Shown here piece by piece: positions 56,172 through 64,000 of a stretch of DNA of 64,000 bases (position 1 is its first letter; the number at the start of each line of letters is the position of its first letter). The DNA is taken from positions 97,372,167 to 97,436,166 of the forward strand of contig OW240921.1 in assembly GCA_933207985.1 (NCBI GenBank), written 5' to 3'. The notes under the pieces were generated by a model. That model was given only the letters and a program-made list of their open reading frames with translations. It searched no databases and was not told where the DNA came from. The position numbers and the translations under genes are program-made. Origin of the DNA: Pelobates cultripes. Taxonomy: Eukaryota > Chordata > Amphibia > Anura > Pelobatidae.

Positions 56172-57645
56172 AGGGATGCAAGACTAGAGGAGAGTCTGAT
56201 GGCGGTAGGCAGGCTATTCCATAGGAAGGGAGCCACTCTCAAGAAGTCTTGCAAGCGTGAGTTGGCCATACGGGTGCGAGCGGCGGACAGGAGAAGGTCA
56301 CAGGCAGAGCGGAGAGACCAAGGAGGGGCATACCTATGGATCTGTGAAGAGATATAACAGGGGCTAGAATTGTTCAGTGCTTTATAGGTATGGATTAGTA
56401 CTTTGAACTGACTTCTATAGGATACAGGAAGCCAATGTAAGGACTCACAGAGGAGTGAGGTGTGAGAGGACTGACTGGAGAGGAAAATCAGTCTGGTGGC
56501 AGCATTCATTACAAACTGTTGCAAGGCAGTCTGACTTTTGGGAAGACCTATTAGGAGAGGGTTACAATAATCCATGCTAGAGATTACTAGAGCATGGACA
56601 AGGTCCTTAGTAGCATCTTATGTAAGAAAGGATGCAGGCTATGTTTTTAAGGTGGAATCTACAGGATTTGGTAACTGACTGGATCAAAGGTGAGGCCAGA
56701 AACAAGTATAACGCCAAGACAGCGCGCTTGCAAGGATGGACTGATGTGGATACCACTAACTTGAAGGGAGAGCAAAAGAGGAGGATCAGTATAGGAGGAG
56801 GAAAGACAAGGAGCTCAGTTTAAAGAGATTGAGTTTAAGATAGCGAGAGGACATCCAGTCAGAGATGGAAGAAAGGCAAGCAGTGACACGTTGCCGGATG
56901 GCAGGGGAGAGGTCCAGAGAGGAGAGATATATCTGGGTGTCAACGGCATACAGGTGGTAGTGGAAACCAAATGAGGTAATACGTTTAACAAGAGAGGCAG
57001 CATAATGAATTAATGGAAGGAGACCAAGGACAGAACCTTGGGGGACTGCAATCAAGACAGAACAAAGGGATGAGGTATCATTTGAAAAGGAGACACTGAA
57101 TGAGCACTGGGAGAGATAGGAGGAAAACCACAAGAGGACAGTGTAACAGAGACCAAGTGATTCAAGAGTTTGAAGAAAGAGAACATGATCAATAGTGTCA
57201 GAAGCAGCAGAGAGGTCAAGAAGAATTAGTATGGAGCAGTGGTCTTTGGATTTAGCTGTGATTAGGTCATTAGTAACTTTGATAAGAGCAGTCTCAGTAG
57301 AGTGGTGGAGGTAAGCCAGACTAAATAGGGTCAAGGAGAGAGTTGGAATTGAGGAAGTCAGCTACACGGGTAAAGGCAAGTCTTTCCAGTAGCTTTGAGG
57401 AAAAAGGGAGCAGGGATCTGGGAGGATAGTTAGAATGGGAGGATGGGTCAAGAGATGATTTTTTTAGGATGGGTACTACAATGGCATGTTTAAGGGCAGC
57501 AGGGACAACACCAGAAAAGAGAGCAGTTGAAGATGTATATTATGGAAGGCACAAGACAAGAGGAGAGAGATCTGATAAGGTGAGATGGGACAGGATCATG
57601 TGGGCAAGTGGTGAGGCGGGAGGAATGAAGAACTGCAGCTACATG
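56172..57645 (-). pseudogene. L2 ORF2 fragment, antisense
   Basis: Minus-strand L2 lacking its 3' tail. RT motifs read from right to left: [15 protein letters not shown], motif [36 protein letters not shown] where the family has YADD, so the first catalytic Asp of the box is Val. The C-terminal part (56575-56180) has [11 protein letters not shown] and [16 protein letters not shown]. The 5' limit is about 57645. Several frameshifts. It resembles the 11.2-13.9 kb copy. Confidence 0.85.
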
Positions 57646-58124
57646 TATTGTTGATAAGTACATTATGGGACATGTACATTCAATGTAACTACATCAATCA
57701 TTCAGTACGAAATAGCATGTTTAATGCAACAATTGTTCTAAATGCAGCTGTTTTCATAGGTGCATATACATTGGAAACAAGCTAATTATGTATTGACACT
57801 TAAAACACTTTCATTTATTTAATTTGCTTGAATCCGAAAAATTATTTCATTCTGTTAGAATATTTTTATTTTTTCAAACAAATTCTCTAAAAATTCCCGT
57901 AGACTTTAATGGTGACTTCTATATGTAAATCATTTGAAAAGTTAGTTTTTCTATACTTCAAAATAGAATACTAATACTTTTAATATTCTATTTTGAGTTT
58001 TGGAGTATTTTCATGAGGGTTATCCCCTTTTCTGGTATTGTCTTGATGGTCGTTTGAGTGTTTACCAGTTTAGGGAACCACTCCCTTTTCGTCTCTGTCT
58101 TTCTAACAGAATGGAACAAATTCA
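57646..58124. other. No gene seen
   Basis: AT-rich; includes a 13-bp perfect hairpin TCAAAATAGAATA (57958-57970) with its complement 57984-57996. Confidence 0.5.
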
Positions 58125-59160
58125 GATTTTTTTTTTTTAACTATATTTTATTTTATTTTTCAAAAAAATACAACAAAATTTTACAGTAACATGCCAGTTC
58201 CCAAAATCCTTTCATAAACATGTTACAATATATTACCATATTCAAGTTGTAACATATATATTAAAGTTCCACATGATAATTATTCAGTTGATGCAGTATT
58301 ATAGGGTCTAACATGAATTTGCATAACATTATCATCCTTTACTTTAATAATATTGACCCTTTACTCCAACCATTTAGTGGTACCATACCAGCTCATAAGT
58401 CTCCTGATACCTAGGTCAGACAATAGTACTCATATAATCTAATAGCTCTTAGTTCAAAATCAGAACAACACAAAAAGAAATTGTGTACTATGCTCATTTT
58501 AGCAGCTAACAGAATATGAATTATTACTAAATATTGAGACACCTCCACATCCTCAGGAAGCATATGTAAAAGGTAAATTTAAAAGGAAAAGTTATTCCCA
58601 TTATCGAAGAGATCACCCCTGGAATCTGCCTCCAGTAAAAGTCCAAGCAGGGACAGAACCAAAATACATGCAACATGGAACCTCTATTTCTGTCACATCT
58701 CCTGCATACTGGGGACGAATCCACATATATGTGAGATAGCTTATAGGGCACGAAGTACCATCTCATAATCAGCTTACAATAGGCTTCCCAACGGGAAATG
58801 CTACTTGATGACCCCTTCATCATTGATATAGCTTTTAACCATGACTAATTCTGATAGTTAAACAAATTAAATTGAGGCCTGTGTGTAACTAAACTGCGAA
58901 GAAAATTGTAAGCCCCCGTATAGTATATTTTATTATAGTAGGATTAAAATTCGTCCAACTGCATTGCTGCCTTATCAAAGACCGTGGAACTGTCTCTACA
59001 CCACCAGTGCGAGATGCTAACATTCTCGATATGTATCAACACCTCGTTTCTAAAGATATATGCAGAAATCGTTCTAGATGGCGACTTGCAAAGAAATAGA
59101 ACAGCATATAATGGCAGTGATTCTTCCACATGACAACAGAGGGGGATTACCGTGTTGGCA
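58125..59160 (-). pseudogene. L1/Tx1-type LINE 3' end, antisense
   Basis: The T run at about 58128-58140 is the A tail of a minus-strand LINE. At 58823-58527 the minus strand encodes an ORF2 C terminus: a region RWEAYCKLIMRWYFVP followed by the Cys-rich motif VCRRCDRNRGSMLHVFWFCP, the counterpart of CWRC...IWWSC in the L1 at 47.7 kb. Beyond 58830 the coding signal is degraded. No catalytic domain remains. Confidence 0.7.
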
Positions 59161-60169
59161 GCAACACGAATGATGAATGATTATACATTTTAGTTACAGC
59201 TTGTTGTGGCATTGTTTTGTTTTCTATGTCCAACTAGCATGACCAATTGTTGATTTAGTATCTAATGTGATGTAAATACAAGATTTTCTTTTTACATTTT
59301 GTAAGACACACAAAAGGATTGTGTCACCGGAGTGATGGGCTGGTTGGTTCAGGGGTTGGGTAATGTAAATTTATTATTTTCCTTTATTTAGTCAGAGACA
59401 AGGCAAAACATTTTTTTCCTTCAATGACTAACCATTCCCATGGGGCCTCTCAATCAGTCATGAATTCAAGTTTATCTACTTATTCTCTAATAATAATTGG
59501 TCATAAAAGACAGAGCAATTTACTTCAGGACAACCTTAAAAGAAGAATTAAGGTGTTCATTCTCAGAATGGGTATTGTTCTGTGTCAGGTGAAAAGGGTC
59601 GAGAGTCTAGACGATACAAAAAAAAAAATACTTTAAATGTGAACATAAATGATGGTCTAGAAGAAATAATAAATTACACGGAAAAAAAATAATAATTAAA
59701 AAACAATCCAATTATTACAGCTAAACACAAAGGAACCTTCAAAGAGGCCTGTTCATACATACACGGAGTAGGTTCAAGAAGAAGTAAAACATTAAATGTG
59801 TTAATATAAACGAAACGATTATTAAATTTTGTAATAATGTTACAGGATAAAAAAAATATTATCAAGAATGTGTAGACAGAATTCACTACCCATACTGATG
59901 TCTGTAGATGTGAAGTTCTGGAATTTCGATTGGAATAAGGACTACTGTGTTGTAAAAGTCGCTGTTGGCCAAAAGGAAGGAGCTTGTGGTATTTATTTGA
60001 GGATTTTACTTGGTGGCAAGTGCACCCTCTTTAATGATTACACAGACTTTAATATCTTATGGGTTAGATGTTCATTACCTCCTTTTCACTATAAAATGAC
60101 AATAGAAACTATCTTTTTATGTTGGGTGAAAAAAAAATCTTATCATGAACATATAACACATAATATTCT
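59161..60169. other. No gene seen
   Basis: AT-rich with A tracts. The 109-codon frame at 59868-60197 has no recognised family. Confidence 0.45.
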
Positions 60170-60430
60170 TTTGGTTTTTATTGATATATTTTTATAAAAC
60201 ATAACAGTAAAACATATCACAAGCAAGTAATGAACAGAGCACATTCATAAAAAGAAAAAAACTAGAATAAATGTCAAAGGAGGAGAAAAAAAAGAAAATA
60301 AAAAAGGAGGAGGGAAGGGATCCAACAGTTTTGTCAACAATAAAAACAGGTCTGTAGTGTGTACAATATACAGGGATCCATCAGTTTTGTCGACAATAAA
60401 AACAGGTCTGTAGTGTGTACAATATACAGC
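60170..60430 (-). mobile_element. Possible LINE 3' end, antisense
   Basis: TTTTGGTTTTTATTGATATA followed by A-rich sequence resembles the inverted AATAAAA end of an L1/Tx1 LINE. It includes a 56-bp tandem duplication (60318-60373 and 60374-60429, differing at a few bases). Weak. Confidence 0.3.
60318..60429. repeat. 56-bp tandem duplication, two copies
   Basis: Both units contain TTTTGTC.ACAATAAAAACA and TGTAGTGTGTACAATATAC, with two differences seen. Confidence 0.92.
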
Positions 60431-62130
60431 AGAGTTGCATGAATTCTTACAGCAGGTACCTTATAAAAGCATCTCTACAGGGTGTGTGGTATTCTATCCC
60501 ACCCATGAAGATATTTATGGTTGATTAAGTATATCACTCAATAGTCCTGTACAATTATTCATTCTGAGATCCAGCACTCAGTGAATCAAATACAAATTGT
60601 GGCAAAAATTCTCACATTCATGTGACTTAAAAATAGGTGTAACAAAAACTTCAACGCCGTAAACCCTCACTACACACCACAACCTCTCTAGCTAGCACTT
60701 AATTACCTTGTTCAGTGCTAACACATAGGTTATGAAATAAATGGACATCTATCTCCTCCACTCAGTAGCTCGGCAGAGAACCCGAACCACACATTCATGC
60801 GTGGTCAGTAGCTGAGAAGATTGTTGTACACAGCCTGGCCTACAAAACTGTAAAATGAGATGTGGATATACTGATAGCAGACTTGCTGTGGCTTGCAGCT
60901 TTTCCAGCAGTTCCACACTCCCTGTATAATGAATGGAACTGTGGTTGGGGCAAACTACTTATTTCATAAACCTACGCTGGTCTGTGGTTTGGGATAAACA
61001 ACTAGAGGCCAGAATGGAAAGCTCCTGATTGCTAGAACCTCTAAGGTCTGCCTGTGAAAATGGCCCGTGAAAGTAGTGTAATTTAATAAATATATAATAT
61101 ATATTGTTTTCCTTTTTGTTATTATTTTCTTTCTTTATTTAAAAGGCAACATTTAAAATGAATACATCAATGTAATGTTTTTACATGAATTCAGTATCTA
61201 TAGAATGCATTAAATAATTGTGGGTCACATTCTGAATATTATTTACTTAGAAAAGTAAAACATGTCATTGTAAATCACATATGACGGTGCATATATTTGT
61301 ATGTATACAATTTATAAAGATGCATTTTTATCTCTACCCATTTTGTAGAAATCCAATAAATATTCTGCTTCTAGTATGTTGACACTCATGGACCCTGCAC
61401 TGCAGAAAATTAATTATAAGAAGCATTATAGGAAAACATGCAGTGTTCAGTCAGTTGGTTAATTAAATTTCAGTATTTGTCTCACACCTTTTCTTTATTT
61501 TCTATAAAGAGACATTTTAGGCACCTAGAATACTCATTGAAGTGTCCTGGGTATAGTGTCCCTATTGCCTTTAGTCCTGCAATGTACAATATTACAGTTT
61601 TAGAAAAACTGCAATGTGTTCATTGCAGTACTAAAACTGCATTTAGAGGCGCTTCCTGCTTGCTATGCGACTTGAGGTTGCCTAACTGATGCTAGATGTC
61701 CACACGCTCTTCATGAGGACATCCAGCATCAGTTAAATCCCCATAGGAAAGCATCGTAGCTATATTTTCTAGTGGGCAGGGCCTAATGCACTTGCAGTGC
61801 TCGCTGTGCGTGCGCATTAGGTACCCCAGTCGGATGAGAGAAATCAGAACTGGGATCAGTTAAGTAAAGAAGGGTTTTTAACCCTTCATTGGCTGGGGGT
61901 GGCTCAAGGGAGGAGGGGTGGCAGATGGAGATATCGTGTTAGCAATACAGGTTTGTGTTAGTAGCATTATAGTATCCCTTTATACTGTGTGGTGTGGTAC
62001 CCAGAGGGAAAGATTTGTGATTCCAGGCCGGACTGGGGATACAACGCAGTCCTGGAAATAAATTATATGCCAGCCTCATAAGTCATTGTGCCATATTGTG
62101 TGTATATATATATAATACACACTACACACA
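60431..62130. other. No gene seen; MITE-like block at 61.5-62 kb
   Basis: About 61530-61985 is GC-richer and shows GGGTATAGTGTCCCTATTGC and TATAGTATCCCTTTATAC, phrases of the TTAA MITE family, but clean ends are not visible. The remainder is AT-rich. Confidence 0.4.
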
Positions 62131-62224
62131 CTCTGAAAGGACCAATATTTTGAATTAGAAAAAGAAATATACCAATAATATGTAACCACCCCAGATACAC
62201 CCCAATAATATGTAACTACCCCAG

Positions 62225-62266
<42 letters not shown>

Positions 62267-62368
62267 GTGCTTCTATATTACTCAATCATCTGGGGTAGCA
62301 AGACATAGCCTTACATATTATTATTGGTATATTTATCTTTCTAATTCAAAATATTGGTCCTTTCAGAG
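62131..62368. repeat. Long AT-rich palindrome
   Basis: Left arm 62131-62225, starting CTCTGAAAGGACCAATATTT, recurs inverted at 62287-62368, ending ATTGGTCCTTTCAGAG, with a small insertion in the right arm (CAAGACATAGCC). The centre is a TA array (62226-62262). A 27-bp unit with AATATGTAAC.ACCCCAGAT is duplicated in the left arm. Confidence 0.85.
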
Positions 62369-62384
62369 TAAAACATTTAGTTAC

Positions 62385-62990
62385 ACAGTAAGCATACCCA
62401 CATGCAGACAGACAAACTCACTGACACAAGCTCATTGATGCACAGGCTCACAGACAGACAGACAATCTCATTGATATACATATGCTCATTAGCAGAAAAA
62501 CACAAGCTCACTGATGCACACCAATAGGCTCACTGACAGACAATCTCACTCACACACACAGACAAGCTTATTGGCACACAAACAAATTTAGCACAGACAA
62601 ACTCTGACATGCACAAGCTTACTACAGGCAAGCTCACTGTCACACAAACATGCTCACTGACACCCACATGCTCACTACAGACAAGCACACTGACACACAT
62701 GCTCACTACAGACAGGCTAACACACACATGCTTACTACAGACAAACCCACACATGCTCACTACAGACAAGCTCACTGCATCACACACATACAAGCTCACT
62801 CATTAGCAGCCACGCACACACACACAAGCTCACTCACTAACAGCCACACACACTGACTAGCAGCCACCCACAAACACACACACACACAAGTTCACTCACT
62901 AGCAAGCACACACACACACACACACACAAGCTCACTCACTAGCAGCCGCATACGCACACACACACGCAAACACAGTCATGGCTAAAGCTT
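62385..62990. repeat. CA-rich minisatellite
   Basis: Degenerate units on CACAAGCTCACTGACACACA; from 62800 on long CA tracts. Threonine/histidine-rich frames are artefacts. Confidence 0.9.
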
Positions 62991-64000
62991 ACCTGGCACT
63001 CGTGTGTGAAGTTGACATTTTGTGACCTCTTCCTCCCAGAGAGGTCAGCAACGTGTGTGCGGGGGCAGAGCTTGTGCACTGGAGGTGGCGCTTCCATTTA
63101 GAAGGCGGGACTTGCGTTCAGTGCGGGGCATGTGGACGAAATTGAGGTAAATAGTGCAGGGAGGGAGACCTTTCAGTCTGACAGGTCTCCCTGTGGTCAC
63201 CAGCACCCGTATTGCAGCTGCACCACTCCCCAGATTCTCCCTCATTACTCCCCTCGGACTGACACAGGCTGGCACAGTCAGAGGGGAAAATCATTTAAAA
63301 GACCTTAACCTCACGATTTGGGCTGTCTGCCCAGTCTGGCCCTGTACCTGGTTAATGCCTATGGTACCACTAAAGGCATCCAGGCTCAATTAAGTAGTGG
63401 GTGTGAAGTGGCTCTTTATTTTTAGGTTTTATAGAAACTGCAGTGTTTACTCTGCAGGGTTAAACACACCTCTAGTGGTTGTCTTCCATTTAAACTCCTA
63501 GAGCAGCATTTGATTTTTGATGGTGGCAATTTGCCATGTATGCACACTAGCCTCCCAGTGCTTTAGATTGGCAGAGTTCCTAGCCATTATGATGTAAAAA
63601 TTTGCAGGGGTTGTAGTGTTTAATCTTTGCAACAGAAAGATTCCTTTTGTTAAGTGTACCATTCCTTGAATTTAATATAGTTTAATTCTTATAAATGAAC
63701 ATTATGGCACCAAATCAAGAGGGATCATAGAGTACACACATAACTATATGGATACTCTGTAAACAAGCAGGTAAGTCATTTTGCCATATGTAGGTATTAT
63801 TGAAATATCTTAGTAAGAATGCGGATGATACATTCAGACTTCCCCAAGATGACAGCAATTTGATCAGCATGATCTGATCCAGGATAAAGGAATATGGAAC
63901 AAACTCACTTCAGGAGACATTATCCTGCTCCTAACTAAGTGCTTGTATGCTAAATCCTGCTGTTATATTTTTTTTCTAAAATGTTAGAGCACCCTGGCTA
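62991..64000. other. No gene seen
   Basis: GC-richer start, then AT-rich DNA. The short open frames on both strands at 63045-63393 have no family. Phrases such as CACCTCTAGTGGTTGTC near 63468 recall the MITE family at 16.8 kb. Confidence 0.4.

Noticed and set aside
59868..60197. 109-codon frame as a host gene fragment
   Set aside because: No recognisable domain and no codon-use signal against the AT-rich background.

Overview
The window reads as vertebrate, most likely anuran (frog or toad), nuclear DNA. It is AT-rich, intergenic or intronic in character, and built almost entirely of transposable elements and their remains. No host protein-coding gene, rRNA or functional tRNA is recognisable. 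The organism call is an inference from the repeat mix: Tc1-type transposons with long inverted repeats, L2 LINEs ending in GCGCTATATAAA plus an AAT run, L1/Tx1-type LINEs, a sushi-like Ty3 LTR element, many TTAA-flanked MITEs, and Penelope-like scraps with hammerhead-like motifs. A database search would settle it.

Layout. 1-2368 (minus strand): 5' half of a Ty3/Gypsy LTR retrotransposon with complete LTR, gag, protease and the start of reverse transcriptase; the rest lies off the left edge. 3525-4632: an hAT-type element with two smaller MITEs nested inside. 6939-8449: a complete but dead Tc1 element inserted in an L2 tail. 11224-13868: a 5'-truncated L2 with a clean reverse transcriptase frame. 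13993-15250: an antisense L2 fragment carrying a TTAA MITE. 15.9-18 kb: Penelope-like remnants and inverted repeats. 21.8-29.6 kb: MITEs, hAT elements and another antisense L2. 29.6-33 kb: a rearranged L2 with a 494-bp insertion. 35.87-37.77 kb: a Tc1 relic of DD36E spacing, filled with minisatellite that includes a 72-bp inverted duplication. 42.8-45 kb: an ORF1-only L1 derivative (HAL1-like). 47.66-54.38 kb: a full-length 6.7-kb L1 with a 15-bp target duplication. 54.7-55.6 kb: a G-rich minisatellite inside a DNA transposon. 55.6-60.5 kb: LINE fragments. 62.1-63 kb: a palindrome and CA-rich arrays.

How the parts relate. No host pathway is encoded. The logic is that of mobile elements: proteins for copying (Gag, protease, reverse transcriptase, endonuclease, transposase), the cis signals they use (LTR promoter, probable self-priming site, ribosomal frameshift signal, inverted/direct repeats, L2 3' tail), and short non-autonomous passengers. 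Nested insertions and target duplications give a relative order of events. The stretches around 18-21.8 kb, 27.3-29 kb, 33-35.8 kb and 37.8-41.3 kb look like ordinary single-copy DNA in which I see no gene.

The most distinctive observations are: a self-priming arrangement in the LTR element (10-nt exact complementarity between the predicted RNA 5' end and the site beside the LTR); a textbook -1 frameshift cassette between gag and protease; the HAL1-like L1 derivative; a MITE whose empty site is preserved in a paralogous L2 copy in the same window; and the near-perfect inverted duplication in the CA/GT minisatellite.
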